From the NCBI RefSeq assembly GCF_006715635.1, contig NZ_VFNP01000002.1, positions 3,100,001-3,164,000 on the forward strand: 64,000 bases of DNA, in the 5' to 3' direction. The notes under the pieces are model-generated. The model saw nothing but the letters and a program-made list of their open reading frames with translations. It was not told the origin of the DNA and did not search any database. Shown in pieces: positions 1 through 8,735 of the stretch. Each line of letters opens with the position of its first letter. Positions within the stretch are counted from its first letter, which is position 1. This DNA is from Streptomyces sp. SLBN-118. Lineage in GTDB: Bacteria > Actinomycetota > Actinomycetes > Streptomycetales > Streptomycetaceae. A program made the position numbers and the translations under genes.

Positions 1-360
1 GAGCTGGCCGAACAGCTGGGCATCAGCGACAGCCAGGTCGTCGAGGGCATGGCGGCGAGCAACGCGTACACCGCGAGCTCGCTCGACGCCCAGCCCGAGG
101 AGGACGACAGTGAGGGCGCGCTGGCCGACCGCATCGGCTACGAGGACCACGGTCTCGAAGGCATCGAGTACGTCGAGTCGCTGAAGCCGTTGATTGCAGG
201 CCTTCCGCCACGGGACCGCAAGATTCTCTCCCTGCGCTTCGTCGCGAACATGACACAGTCGGAGATCGGCGAGGAACTGGGCATCTCACAGATGCATGTG
301 TCCCGGCTGCTGTCGCGCACTCTGGTCAAGCTCAGGGACGCCCTGACGCTGGAGGAGTAG
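1..360 (+). CDS. RNA polymerase sigma factor, SigB/SigF/SigG group (5' end outside window)
   Basis: The reading frame is open from base 1 and ends at TAG 358-360, so only the last 119 residues are visible. They hold the end of region 3 and the whole of region 4. The region 4.2 helix-turn-helix is MTQSEIGEELGISQMHVSRL, followed by the LSRTLVKLRD tail typical of general-stress and sporulation sigma factors of Gram-positive bacteria. Such proteins direct RNA polymerase to stress or differentiation promoters and are usually held by an anti-sigma factor. Streptomyces carries about nine paralogues of this group (sigB, F, G, H, I, K, L, M, N), and the C-terminus alone does not say which one this is. 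No anti-sigma gene follows; the next gene is convergent. Confidence 0.9.
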   Translation, partial: ELAEQLGISDSQVVEGMAASNAYTASSLDAQPEEDDSEGALADRIGYEDHGLEGIEYVESLKPLIAGLPPRDRKILSLRFVANMTQSEIGEELGISQMHVSRLLSRTLVKLRDALTLEE

Positions 361-408
361 CCGCACGCACCGCCAGGACGCATCGCGGGGACGCTTGCCA
401 CAGACGCA

Positions 409-443
409 GGAAGGGTCCGTTCCCTCGCGGAATGGCCCCTTCC
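409..443. terminator. Bidirectional terminator hairpin between convergent genes
   Basis: Two 15-base arms (409-423 and 429-443) pair at 13 standard positions plus one G-U wobble, around a 5-base loop. The hairpin lies between the stop codons of the sigma factor and the deacetylase and can serve both strands. Confidence 0.6.
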
Positions 444-500
444 CCGTTATTCACGGGGCAGTCCCGATCGGTAACCGGGCCAGCCCCCTGAACCGGGGCG

Positions 501-1298
501 TCAGCCCGCGAAGACCGGGCCCTTGATGCGGGCGCGGGCGCGCCGGTAGATCCGCCACCCCACCGTCGGCAGCGAGTCGGGGAACGGCGCGACGGGCGCG
601 CCCCGCCCGTCCATCCACGCCTCGATGTCCGCCACCGTGTGGCTGCGGCGCAGGATGAGGCGGGCGATGCGGTAGGACTCGTCGGTCTCGGAGCTCAGCG
701 CATGGCGGACGGCGACCGCGGAGGCGTAGCCCGCGCGGAGGGCGGACCTGCGGACGGCCGGGCTGTTGTAGCCGTGCGGATAGGCGAGATGCGCCACCTC
801 GTGGCCGAGGACGTCCTCGAGCACCGCCTTGGGCTCGCGCAGTTCACGGTGCAGCGCCTTCGCCGGAAGTGTGTCCAGCTGCGGGTGCGTGATGGTGTGG
901 GCGCCGACCTCCATGCCGTACTCCTCCAGGAGCGGTGCCTGGGAAAGCTTCATCATCGGCGCGGGCGGCAGCAGACTGCGCCGCCCCGGAGTGACGGCGC
1001 CGGTGGTGAGATACGCGGTCGCGGGCAGGGCGCGGGCGGCCAGCGCCTCGGCAGTGGGGCCCGGCAGATCGGCGAAACCGTCGTCGAAGGTCAGGACCAC
1101 GGGCCGGTCCGGCAGCGGGGAGCGGCCCGCGAGGTGGTTGGCCAGCGCGCTGATGGCTACGGGCGTGCGGCCGCTGGCCACGACGGCGTCCAGCTGCGTG
1201 CCGAAGTCCCGTGGTGTGACGGTGAATTCGGCGATCCAGTCGGGCGGGTCGTCCATCACGGCGTGGTAGAGCAGTACGGGAATCGGGGGCGTCGTCAT
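501..1298 (-). CDS. Polysaccharide deacetylase (NodB-homology, CE4 family)
   Basis: The 265-residue product removes N- or O-acetyl groups from surface polysaccharide or peptidoglycan-like substrates. The NodB motifs are visible: LTFDDGFADL (motif 1, catalytic and metal Asp), GAHTITHPQL (motif 2, two metal His) and LAYPHGYNS (motif 3). I start at ATG 1298 (MTTPPIPVLLYHAV) because YHAV near the N-terminus is the usual start of the domain; the longer open frame to 1667 covers a degenerate gene. There is no signal peptide, so the protein may act in the cytoplasm on lipid-linked precursors. In other Streptomyces such genes sit beside CelD/BcsL-type acetyltransferases and glycosyltransferases, and the pseudogene just upstream fits that context. 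Confidence 0.85.
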   Translation of the reverse strand: MTTPPIPVLLYHAVMDDPPDWIAEFTVTPRDFGTQLDAVVASGRTPVAISALANHLAGRSPLPDRPVVLTFDDGFADLPGPTAEALAARALPATAYLTTGAVTPGRRSLLPPAPMMKLSQAPLLEEYGMEVGAHTITHPQLDTLPAKALHRELREPKAVLEDVLGHEVAHLAYPHGYNSPAVRRSALRAGYASAVAVRHALSSETDESYRIARLILRRSHTVADIEAWMDGRGAPVAPFPDSLPTVGWRIYRRARARIKGPVFAG

Positions 1299-1359
1299 GT
1301 GTCCCCCCGGGGCTTGTGCCGCTGGTCCCACGGCAGCGGTACGCCGCGGACCCGCGGCG

Positions 1360-1567
1360 TTACTTCCACTCCATGAGCGTACGCAGCGCGGCCGGGTCTC
1401 GCTCGTCGAAGACGAACCGCACCTCGCGCGTCCTTCCGCCCCCAGCCTGCGCTCCTTGGCCGGGGTGTTCTCGAGGAACGTGGGCGACCGGGCGCGCAGC
1501 AGCTGTTCGTACGCGGCGCACCCCGCGCCGACGTCGATGACCGGGGAGGCGAACCCGTCGTGCCGCC
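1360..1567 (-). pseudogene. Remnant of a CelD/BcsL-type GNAT acetyltransferase
   Basis: Read on the minus strand, one frame gives HDGFASPVIDVGAGCAAYEQ then LLRARSPTFLENTPAKERRL (about 1565-1436). A second frame continues with VRFVFDERDPAALRTLMEWK and then TAA at 1360. Joined, they match the middle of Streptomyces BcsL-like GNAT proteins (the DERDP..LRTLM.WK segment). The N-terminus, the C-terminus after WK and the frame between the halves are lost, so this is a truncated and frameshifted relic. It lies upstream of the deacetylase, as an operon partner would. Confidence 0.6.
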
Positions 1568-1801
1568 TCCGGCTGGACAACGCCGTTCTTGTGGCGGATC
1601 CGTGAAGGAACGGGATTGGGGCGGCATCGGCAAAGTGACGGGAGTTGCACAACTGGCGTTCGGGCATGACCTGTTGCTCATAGGATCTGACTGCTCCCGA
1701 TCTCCCAGGGGAGTTCTGCGTGTCCGGGTGTCCGGGAAGGGCTCAGTCTCCGTGGTGGTGGTCAAGGTCGTGGTCTGCACACGCGTCGTGTCGAGGTCGT
1801 C

Positions 1802-3142
1802 GTGGTGAGCCGGCAGATACTGGCGGGCGGCTGCGTGGCCGCGGCGGTGCTGCTGCTCGCCTGGGCTCTCCTGCTGCTGCGGCAGCTGCGGGCCGAGCGG
1901 GCGCTACGGGTCCGCGAGCAGGCGCTCGCCGCCGCCCGGGGCGCCGAAGTGGCCCATCTCGCGTCCGTACGCTTGCCTGCCATCACCGAACGGGTGCGGG
2001 CGGGACAGCGACTCGACGGCGTTCCGGGGCCGCTGGTCCCCGAGGACGACACCGGCCCGGAATTCGCCCGGGCGCTGGCCGCGGTGGTCGTGGCCCTCGG
2101 CTCCGACGAGGCGGTACGCCGCGAACGGGCACTGCGGGACTCCGTGCAGGCGGCCTTCGAGTCGGTGGCCCGCACCATGCACGCGATGGCCACGGTGCAG
2201 CAGCAGGTCCTCGACCACGTCGAGCGGTCCATCGACGACTCCCGGCTCATGGCCGAGGTGATGAAGGCCGACCACGCGGCCTCGCAGATGACCCGCAAGG
2301 CCCAGACCCTGCTGGTGATGTGCGGTATCTGGCCCGCCCGCCGGGAGACCCGTCCGGTCTCCCTCTACGACTGTGTACGCGGCGCCCAGTCCCGGATCGT
2401 GGAGTTCGGGCGGATCGAGGTGCACGGCGGGCAGACGCTCTATGTGGTGCCGCCCGCGGTGGAGGGCCTGATGCACGCCATCGCCGAACTGCTGGAGAAC
2501 GCCACGGTGTTCTCCCCCTCCCGCACACAGGTCGTCGTCACCATCCGGGAGGTGGGCGCGGGCGCGGTCGTCGAGATCGACGACGCGGGTCTGGGCATGC
2601 CCCCGGACGTACTCCAGCAGGCGACCGGACAGCTGCGTCAGGAACTGGACCTGGCCAAACTGGGCGCGGTGCCGCGGCTCGGACTCGCCTGCGTCGGGCG
2701 CTGGAGCCGGGAGCTCGGCTTCAATGTGGAGCTGACGGGCGCATCGGCGTACGGGGGCACGCGGGCGGTGACGTTCGTGCCGTACCGGCTGCTGACCGAG
2801 CCGCTGTCGCACTTCACGGCCTCGCCCCAGGCGCCCGCGGCGACAGCACCCGCGGAGGCGGCCGCCGAGTCCGGCGCCGAGCCCTCCCCCGACGTGCTCA
2901 CGCCCGGTGCCCTGCCCCGGCGCCGCAGCCGTCGCGGCGCCGCCGTGGAGGCCGCGGCCCAGAGCGCCCTTCAGTCGGCGCCATCGGCCCCGGTTCCCGA
3001 ACCCGCTTCGCCCTGGACGCCGGAGGCCGCGCGCGCGTCCATCGCCAGCGTGGTGTCCGGCTCCCGCCGCGGGCGCGCCGCCCTGGAGAACGACGAGGAC
3101 GACACCGACGTATCCCACGAGCACGATGGAGGCCGGCCGTGA
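1802..3142 (+). CDS. cvnA: Conservon protein CvnA (membrane-anchored histidine-kinase-like ATPase)
   Basis: First gene of a conservon, a Streptomyces operon type encoding a sensor-like complex that resembles a eukaryotic G-protein-coupled system. The protein (446 aa) has one N-terminal transmembrane helix (about residues 7-26), a coiled-coil linker, and a HATPase_c domain with the N box LMHAIAELLENATVFSP and the G1 box DDAGLGM. There is no sensor domain outside the membrane and no clear phospho-acceptor His box. The C-terminal 110 residues are Ala/Pro-rich and probably disordered. GTG 1802 and GTG 1805 are both possible; the GAGG at 1793-1796 is better spaced for 1805. It overlaps cvnB (GTGA). 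Confidence 0.9.
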   Translation: MVSRQILAGGCVAAAVLLLAWALLLLRQLRAERALRVREQALAAARGAEVAHLASVRLPAITERVRAGQRLDGVPGPLVPEDDTGPEFARALAAVVVALGSDEAVRRERALRDSVQAAFESVARTMHAMATVQQQVLDHVERSIDDSRLMAEVMKADHAASQMTRKAQTLLVMCGIWPARRETRPVSLYDCVRGAQSRIVEFGRIEVHGGQTLYVVPPAVEGLMHAIAELLENATVFSPSRTQVVVTIREVGAGAVVEIDDAGLGMPPDVLQQATGQLRQELDLAKLGAVPRLGLACVGRWSRELGFNVELTGASAYGGTRAVTFVPYRLLTEPLSHFTASPQAPAATAPAEAAAESGAEPSPDVLTPGALPRRRSRRGAAVEAAAQSALQSAPSAPVPEPASPWTPEAARASIASVVSGSRRGRAALENDEDDTDVSHEHDGGRP

Positions 3143-3585
3143 CCGGGACCATAACCAGACTTCCCGACCTGGGCTGGATGCTGCGCCCGCTGACCGAGAT
3201 CCCGGGCGTCCGCCATGCCGTCGTCGTCACCGAGGACGGGCTGCGCCTCGGGCACGCCTCGGCCGAGAACCTCTCGGGACCGGTCGCGTCGTTGAGCGTC
3301 GCCGAGGCCGAATCGCTCTCCGCGGCCTGTGCCGCGATGACCATGACCGGCCGCTCCACCGCCACGCTCCTGTTCGGCGGCGGCGCCGGGGTGCGCCAGC
3401 TGATGCTGGAGTCCGAGCACGGCTTCGTGCTGTTCACGCACGCCGGAGTCGGTGCCCATCTGGGCGTGGCCACCGACACTGAGGCCGATGTGGGCCTGGT
3501 CGCCCAGCAGATGCAGCTGCTGGTCGCCAAGATCGGCGCGCACCTGAGCAGTCAGCCACGTGATCCGGTGACTCCTTCGTCATGA
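3139..3585 (+). CDS. cvnB: Conservon protein CvnB (roadblock/LC7 domain)
   Basis: A 148-residue roadblock/LC7 protein beginning at GTG 3139 inside the cvnA stop (GTGA). The fold is recognisable from GVRHAVVVTEDGLRLGHAS near the start and from RQLMLESEHGFVLFTHAG in the centre. Roadblock proteins of this type (compare MglB) bind and regulate small Ras-like GTPases, so CvnB is the expected partner of CvnD. Its stop overlaps the cvnC ATG (ATGA), which implies translational coupling. Confidence 0.9.
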   Translation: MTGTITRLPDLGWMLRPLTEIPGVRHAVVVTEDGLRLGHASAENLSGPVASLSVAEAESLSAACAAMTMTGRSTATLLFGGGAGVRQLMLESEHGFVLFTHAGVGAHLGVATDTEADVGLVAQQMQLLVAKIGAHLSSQPRDPVTPSS

Positions 3586-3941
3586 CGGACCGCCCGGAGG
3601 TACGGACCACATCGGCGGTCCGCCCGTATGTCATCACCGGCGGACGCTCGGACACCGGCGGCGAGCCCTTGTCCTGGGAGACGCTGGTGATGGCCACGGA
3701 CGCCGCCTTTCCCGCGTCCCTCCAGCCGGAACACCACACGATCCTGTCGCACTGTCAGGGTCTGCTGTCGGTCGCCGAGGTGGCCGCCCACCTGGGTCAG
3801 CCGCCCTCGGTGGTGCAGGTGCTGCTGTCCGACCTCCTCGACTGGGGCCTGATCGTGACCCGCCCGCCCATACCGCCGGCCGAACGCGCCGATGTGACCA
3901 TGCTCAGAAAGGTCCTCCATGGCCTCGAAAGCCGCCTCTGA
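3582..3941 (+). CDS. cvnC: Conservon protein CvnC (DUF742)
   Basis: The 119-residue product is a DUF742 protein. It begins with the usual VRPYVITGGR segment and ends with a winged-helix-like part (EHHTILSHCQGLLSVAEVAA through LLDWGLIVTRPP). The biochemical role of DUF742 is not established; in conservons it is always between the roadblock protein and the GTPase. It starts at ATG 3582 overlapping cvnB, and its end overlaps the cvnD start by 23 bases, so the cistrons are tightly coupled. Confidence 0.9.
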   Translation: MTDRPEVRTTSAVRPYVITGGRSDTGGEPLSWETLVMATDAAFPASLQPEHHTILSHCQGLLSVAEVAAHLGQPPSVVQVLLSDLLDWGLIVTRPPIPPAERADVTMLRKVLHGLESRL

Positions 3942-4551
3942 CGCCCTCGGCCGGGCATCGGGCGCCGAGACGGGACAGTCGGGAAAGTACGTCATGTCCA
4001 GCGTCGCGGGCGCGGCGAAGATCCTGGTCGTCGGCCCGCTCGGAGTCGGCAAGACCACGCTCATCGGAACGGTCTCGGAGATCAAGCCGCTCTCCACCGA
4101 GGCGGTGATGACGCAGGCGGGCGCCCGCGTCGACACCGGCGGCGAGCGGTCCAAGAAGACGACCACCGTCGCCCTGGACTTCGGCCGGATGACGCTCGAC
4201 GGCGATCTGGTGCTCTATCTCTTCGGCACCCCCGGCCAGCAGCGGTTCCTGCCCGCCTGGCGGGATCTGGCCAAGGGGGCGCTGGGGGCGCTGGCCCTGA
4301 TCGACACCCGCGACCTGTCGGCGTCCTTCGACGCCCTGGGCAATCTGGAGGATCTCGATCTGCCCTTCGCGGTTGCCGTGAACGTCTTCCCGGGCAGCCC
4401 CCTGCACCGTGAGGAGGAGCTGCGCACCGCACTCGACCTTCTCCCCAGCACCCCGCTGGTCTCCTGCGACGCGCGCGACGCCCGCTCCTCGGTACGGGCG
4501 CTCATCGCCCTCGTCAGCCATCTCATCCACGCAGCCACGGAGTCCTCATGA
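3919..4551 (+). CDS. cvnD: Conservon protein CvnD (Ras-like GTP-binding protein)
   Basis: A 210-residue GTPase of the Cvn/MglA-related class. The P-loop GPLGVGKTT is at residues 39-47 and the G3 region reads LFGTPGQQRF in place of the classical DTAGQ. The usual NKxD specificity motif is not recognisable; the corresponding stretch is AVAVNVFPGSP. A later start at ATG 3994 (MSSVAGAAKILVV) would give a more compact domain, but ATG 3919 fits the overlap with cvnC. CvnD is expected to cycle at the membrane with CvnA and CvnB. Its stop overlaps the first P450 (ATGA). Confidence 0.9.
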   Translation: MASKAASDALGRASGAETGQSGKYVMSSVAGAAKILVVGPLGVGKTTLIGTVSEIKPLSTEAVMTQAGARVDTGGERSKKTTTVALDFGRMTLDGDLVLYLFGTPGQQRFLPAWRDLAKGALGALALIDTRDLSASFDALGNLEDLDLPFAVAVNVFPGSPLHREEELRTALDLLPSTPLVSCDARDARSSVRALIALVSHLIHAATESS

Positions 4552-5867
4552 GCACGGCGCCTGCCGTTCCCCCGCGCCCGCCCGCCGCTCCCCCACACTC
4601 GCCCGCGGGCCGATGCCCGGTCGCGACCCCGCTCTACGGACCCGATCTCGACGGCGACGCCATGCCCGCGCTGTACGAGGAACTGCGCCGCGAACACGGC
4701 CCGGTGGCCCCCGTGACCATCGCGCCCGGCATCGAGGCATGGCTCGTACTCGGCCACCGCGAACTGCTCCGGCTGACCCGCGAGGAGCAGGACTTCTCGC
4801 ACGACCCGCGGCGCTGGACCCTGCTGCGCGAGGGCCGGGTCCCCGCCGACTCGCCGATCCTGCCGATGGTCGGCTGGCGGCCCGCGCTGCTGTTCACCGA
4901 CGGTCAGCAGCACCGCCGTATGCGGGCCGCCGTGTCCGACGCGCTCGCCAGGATCAACGGGCACGAGCTGCGCCGCAGCGTACGAGCCACGGCCGAGCGG
5001 CTGATCGCGTCCTTCGCCGGACGGCACGAGGCCGATCTGGTGCCGCACTACGCACGCAAGCTTCCGATGATGGTCATCACCGGGCTGCTCGGTCTGGACG
5101 AGCGGACCGGCCAGCAGCTGGTGCAGGCGATCGCGGGCATGGTCGCCGCCAACGCCGACTCGGTCAACGCGGCCCGGCGCATGGGCGTGATCCTCGGGGC
5201 GCTGATCGAGGAGAAGCGCCGGACACCGGGCAATGACGTCACATCGGCGCTGCTGCACCATCCGGCAGCGCTCACCGACGAGGAAGTGCTGCACAACCTG
5301 GTGGTGATGTTCGTGGCGGGGAACCAGACCACCGTGAACTGGATCGCCACCACCCTGCGGATCCTGCTCTGCGACCCGGCGTTCCGGTCCTCGCTGACCG
5401 GCGGGCACCTCAGCGTGGACGACGCGCTCGATCTCGTACTGTGGCGCTTCCCGCCCACGCAGAACTTCCCGGCGCGCTACGCCACCCGCGATCTGACCTT
5501 CGCCGGACAGGAGATCCGCGCCGGGGACATGCTGCTCCTGGGCCTGGCGGGGGCCAACCAGGACCCCGGGATCCTGCCCCCGGACGGGGTTCCGGTGACC
5601 GGCAACCGCTCGCATCTGGCCTTCGGCGCGGGCCCGCACACCTGCCCGGCGCAGGACCCGGCCCGGCTGATCACCCGTACCGCCGTGGACACCATCCGGC
5701 ACCGGCTGCCCGATCTGGAACTCGCGGTGCCGGAGAGCGAGCTCGCCTGGGTCAAGTCGCCCTGGAGCAAGGGACTCGCGGCGCTTCCGGTGCGTTTCAC
5801 GGATCCGCAGCTGCGGCCCGTACCGCCGGGCCCATCGTCCATCTCGCAGTCAGGAGAGCCCAGTTGA
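4548..5867 (+). CDS. CYP157-like cytochrome P450 without the ExxR motif
   Basis: A 439-residue P450 coupled to cvnD by an ATGA overlap. The heme loop FGAGPHTCPA keeps the Cys ligand (about C366) but has Ala where Gly normally follows. The K-helix, where every ordinary P450 has E-x-x-R, reads DLVLW near residue 295. The I-helix reads AGNQTT (about residue 257), without the acidic residue of AGxE/DTT. Loss of ExxR, with an (E/D)xxLW sequence in its place, is the reported hallmark of family CYP157, whose members lie next to conservons in S. coelicolor paired with CYP154 enzymes. The substrate is unknown, and without ExxR and the acid-alcohol pair normal monooxygenation is uncertain. Confidence 0.85.
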   Translation: MSTAPAVPPRPPAAPPHSPAGRCPVATPLYGPDLDGDAMPALYEELRREHGPVAPVTIAPGIEAWLVLGHRELLRLTREEQDFSHDPRRWTLLREGRVPADSPILPMVGWRPALLFTDGQQHRRMRAAVSDALARINGHELRRSVRATAERLIASFAGRHEADLVPHYARKLPMMVITGLLGLDERTGQQLVQAIAGMVAANADSVNAARRMGVILGALIEEKRRTPGNDVTSALLHHPAALTDEEVLHNLVVMFVAGNQTTVNWIATTLRILLCDPAFRSSLTGGHLSVDDALDLVLWRFPPTQNFPARYATRDLTFAGQEIRAGDMLLLGLAGANQDPGILPPDGVPVTGNRSHLAFGAGPHTCPAQDPARLITRTAVDTIRHRLPDLELAVPESELAWVKSPWSKGLAALPVRFTDPQLRPVPPGPSSISQSGEPS

Positions 5868-7099
5868 CCACCTCGAACGAGACCCCGCACCGGATGGACC
5901 CGGCCGGCGGCTGCCCGCACGCGGACAATGCCCGCCTCCTCGCCCGGGGCGCGGTCGCGTCCGTCGTGCTCCCCGGTGATGTACCGGGCATGGCGGTGCT
6001 CGGCCACGACGCGCTCAAGGAGTTCCTCGCCCACCCCGATGTCGCCAAGGGGGCGGGGCACTTCACCGCGCTGTGCGAGGGCGAGATACCCGACGGCTGG
6101 CCGCTGAAGACCTTCGCGACCGTGCAGGGCATGACGACCGCCGACGACGCGGACCACCGGCGGCTGCGTTCGCTGGTGAGCAAGGCGTTCACGGCGCGCC
6201 GGGTCGAGGAACTGCGCCCCCGGATCGAGACGGTGACGGCGCAACTTCTCGACGGCCTGGACGAGGCGGCACGGGCGGGTGACGGCGTCGCCGACCTGCG
6301 CAGGCACTTCGCGATGCCGCTGCCGATGGGCGTGATCTGCGAACTCCTGGGGGTCGACGCCGAGCACCAGGACCGGCTGCACCATCTGTCGAACCAGGTG
6401 GTGAGCACTTCCATCGGGCCCGAGGAGGCGGTGGCCGCGAACCGCGAGCTGGTGGCCGTGCTCGGGACGGTCGCCGCGACCCGTATGCAGAGCCCCGGCG
6501 ACGATCTGACCAGCGCGCTGATCGCGGCCCGCGACGAGGACGGAGACCGGCTCAGCCAGCACGAGCTCATCGGCACCCTGCTGCTGATGATCATCGCCGG
6601 GCACGAGACGACGCTGAACCTCATCACCAACGCGGTGCGCGCCCTGTGCGCGCACCGGGACCAGTTGGAGCTCGTGCAGTCCGGCAAGGCAACCTGGTCG
6701 GACGTGGTCGAGGAGACACTGCGCTGGGACAGCCCGGTCAGCTTCTTCCCGTTCCGCTACCCGACACGGGACCTCACGCTGGACGGCACGGTGATCCCCA
6801 AGGGCACGCCGGTGCTTGCCGGTTACTCCGCCGCCGGCCGCGACACCTCGGCGCACGGCCCGGACGCGGACCGCTTCGACATCACCAGAAGCGGCGGCGC
6901 CCGGCATCTGTCGCTGGGCCACGGGCCGCACTACTGCCTGGGCTCACCGCTGGCGCGGATGGAGGCGACGATCGCGCTGGAGCGGCTGTTCACGCGCTTC
7001 CCCGGGCTGGGCCTGGCGGTCCCGGAGCCGGAACTGCCGCGGCACGCGAGCTTTGTGGGCAACAGCGTGCAGGAACTGCCGGTACGCCCGCGGGTTTGA
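5864..7099 (+). CDS. CYP154-like cytochrome P450
   Basis: A canonical class I bacterial P450 of 411 residues. It has I-helix AGHETT (about 245), K-helix EETLR (about 284) and heme loop LGHGPHYCLG (Cys about 358). It starts at TTG 5864, which overlaps the stop of the preceding P450 (TTGA) and has CAGGAGAG just upstream; the open frame further upstream is a shadow. Pairing with the CYP157-like gene behind a conservon matches the CYP157/CYP154 pairs of S. coelicolor. The substrate is unknown. No ferredoxin gene is nearby, so electrons must come from elsewhere. Confidence 0.85.
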   Translation: MTTSNETPHRMDPAGGCPHADNARLLARGAVASVVLPGDVPGMAVLGHDALKEFLAHPDVAKGAGHFTALCEGEIPDGWPLKTFATVQGMTTADDADHRRLRSLVSKAFTARRVEELRPRIETVTAQLLDGLDEAARAGDGVADLRRHFAMPLPMGVICELLGVDAEHQDRLHHLSNQVVSTSIGPEEAVAANRELVAVLGTVAATRMQSPGDDLTSALIAARDEDGDRLSQHELIGTLLLMIIAGHETTLNLITNAVRALCAHRDQLELVQSGKATWSDVVEETLRWDSPVSFFPFRYPTRDLTLDGTVIPKGTPVLAGYSAAGRDTSAHGPDADRFDITRSGGARHLSLGHGPHYCLGSPLARMEATIALERLFTRFPGLGLAVPEPELPRHASFVGNSVQELPVRPRV

Positions 7100-7134
7100 C
7101 CCGGCTGTTCTGCGACTGTTCTGGGCGGGCAGCG

Positions 7135-7830
7135 TCAGCGCCCGCCCAGGGCGGCGTCCACCGCCGCCTCGACATGCAGGCGGGTCGTCGGGAAGACCGG
7201 CACGGGGCTGTCCTTCTGCCCGATCAGCAACTCGATCTCGGTGCACCCGAGCACGACGCCTTCCGCCCCGGCCGCGACGAGCTGTGCGATGACGTCCTGG
7301 TAGGCGGCGCGGGACTCCTCCCGTACGACACCGAGACACAGCTCGTCGTAAATCACCCGGTGCACCAGCGCACGCCCCTCGGCGTCCGGCGTGAGCACAT
7401 CGAGCCCGTGTGAGGCGAGCCGGTCGCGGTAGAAGTCCTGCTCCATGGTGAACGCGGTCCCGAGCAGCCCCACGCGCCCGATCCCCTGCGCCCGTACGGC
7501 ATCCGCGGTGGCGTCCGCGAGATGCAGCAGCGGTACGGAGACGGCGGCCTCCACCTGGCCCGCCACCTTGTGCATGGTGTTCGTGCAGATCAGCAGCAGA
7601 TCCGCGCCGGCGGCCCGGAGCCCGCGGGCGGCTTCCGCGAGGATTTCACCGGCGCGGTCCCAGTCACCCGCGACCTGGAGCTCCTCGATCTCGGCGAAGT
7701 CGACGGAATGGAGGACACATTTGGCCGAGTGCAGCCCGCCGAGACGCTCGCGTACGAGCTCATTGAGCAGCCGGTAGTACTCCGCGCTGGATTCCCAGCT
7801 CATGCCGCCGATCAGCCCGATGGTCTTCAT
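7135..7830 (-). CDS. Aspartate/glutamate racemase family protein
   Basis: The 231-residue product begins MKTIGLIGGMSWESS, the standard opening of aspartate racemases. It has the two catalytic cysteines of the family in ICTNTMHK and LGCTEIELLI. The reaction would be cofactor-independent racemisation of Asp or Glu, but the family also includes hydantoin racemases and unproven members. ATG 7830 is chosen over upstream codons because the Rossmann-like strand starts there. It is convergent with the P450 and probably monocistronic. Confidence 0.8.
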   Translation of the reverse strand: MKTIGLIGGMSWESSAEYYRLLNELVRERLGGLHSAKCVLHSVDFAEIEELQVAGDWDRAGEILAEAARGLRAAGADLLLICTNTMHKVAGQVEAAVSVPLLHLADATADAVRAQGIGRVGLLGTAFTMEQDFYRDRLASHGLDVLTPDAEGRALVHRVIYDELCLGVVREESRAAYQDVIAQLVAAGAEGVVLGCTEIELLIGQKDSPVPVFPTTRLHVEAAVDAALGGR

Positions 7831-7919
7831 CGGTCCACTGTGCCACGCCGTGCCGACTCGGCCATGAGTGAGAAAATGAGGCAAATAACCCTTCTCGGGC
7901 TCCCCTGGGAGGCAACATG

Positions 7920-8639
7920 ATGGCGTCGTCGCAGATCGCAGAACCCGTCCAGCCCGCCCAGCACAGAGACCTGTGGCCCGGGATCGCCGGTCTGGGGGCG
8001 GGAGCCCTGCTGATCGCCGGGTATGTGCTGTGGTCGATGACCCCCGACGTCACGGGGACGGGCGCACTCAGGAGAGTTGTGCTCTGGTATCTGAACGAGG
8101 ACAACCAGGACCAGTCGGAAGCCCTGGCACTGATCCTGCTCGCGGCAGGCCTGCTGTTCCTGTTCTTCCTGGTCGCGCTGTCGAGGCTGGCCGGGAACCG
8201 CTCGCATCTGGTGATGGTGGGCGGCACGGTCTTCACGGCGTTCCTGCTGGTCGGCGCCCTCGCCGGAAATATTTTCGCGATCACGGTGCGCAACACCGAC
8301 GTGTTCCCCGTGCTGCCGGAGACCTCGCTCATCGCGATCCTGCTCCTGAATACGGCCTACGGCGCGATCATCGCGTCGATGGTGGGTGCGGCGGTGATGC
8401 TGTTCGCGGTCTGGCGCGCTGCCCAGGAGACCCACGCGATCCCGGCATGGCTCGGCTGGGCCGGCCTCGTGGTGGCGGTGCTGTCGCTGGCGGGCCCGTG
8501 GAGCGCGTGGCTGACACCGATTCTGCTGGCGGCGTGGGTGCTGGCGGCGAGCGTGGTCCTGATCCTCAACGCCCGGGCGGCGAGGGAGGAAGGCGCGGCG
8601 CTGAACCCGCAGCCACTGCCGCCGCAGCCCGAGCGTTAG
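7920..8639 (+). CDS. Integral membrane protein of unknown function
   Basis: About 239 residues with six predicted membrane helices (beginning around residues 20, 57, 95, 125, 155 and 185) and a short proline-rich tail (NPQPLPPQPER). I do not recognise a named family. Two ATGs are adjacent (7917 and 7920); the GGAGG at 7908-7912 is better spaced for 7920. The gene is divergent from the racemase with about 90 bases between them, and no partner gene suggests a function. Confidence 0.7.
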   Translation: MASSQIAEPVQPAQHRDLWPGIAGLGAGALLIAGYVLWSMTPDVTGTGALRRVVLWYLNEDNQDQSEALALILLAAGLLFLFFLVALSRLAGNRSHLVMVGGTVFTAFLLVGALAGNIFAITVRNTDVFPVLPETSLIAILLLNTAYGAIIASMVGAAVMLFAVWRAAQETHAIPAWLGWAGLVVAVLSLAGPWSAWLTPILLAAWVLAASVVLILNARAAREEGAALNPQPLPPQPER

Positions 8640-8735
8640 CCTCGGTCCCGGGGACGGATCCCGGGTAACAACCGCGGGCGCGGCGGTATCCACGACTCGG
8701 GCCTGCCCGGCCGGGCAGTACGAGAGGACGCTCGC

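Noticed and set aside
3919..4551. Unusual loss of the NKxD motif in CvnD as a separate finding
   Set aside because: As far as I recall, CvnD proteins are generally non-canonical at G3 and G4, so this is probably a family trait and not a local oddity.
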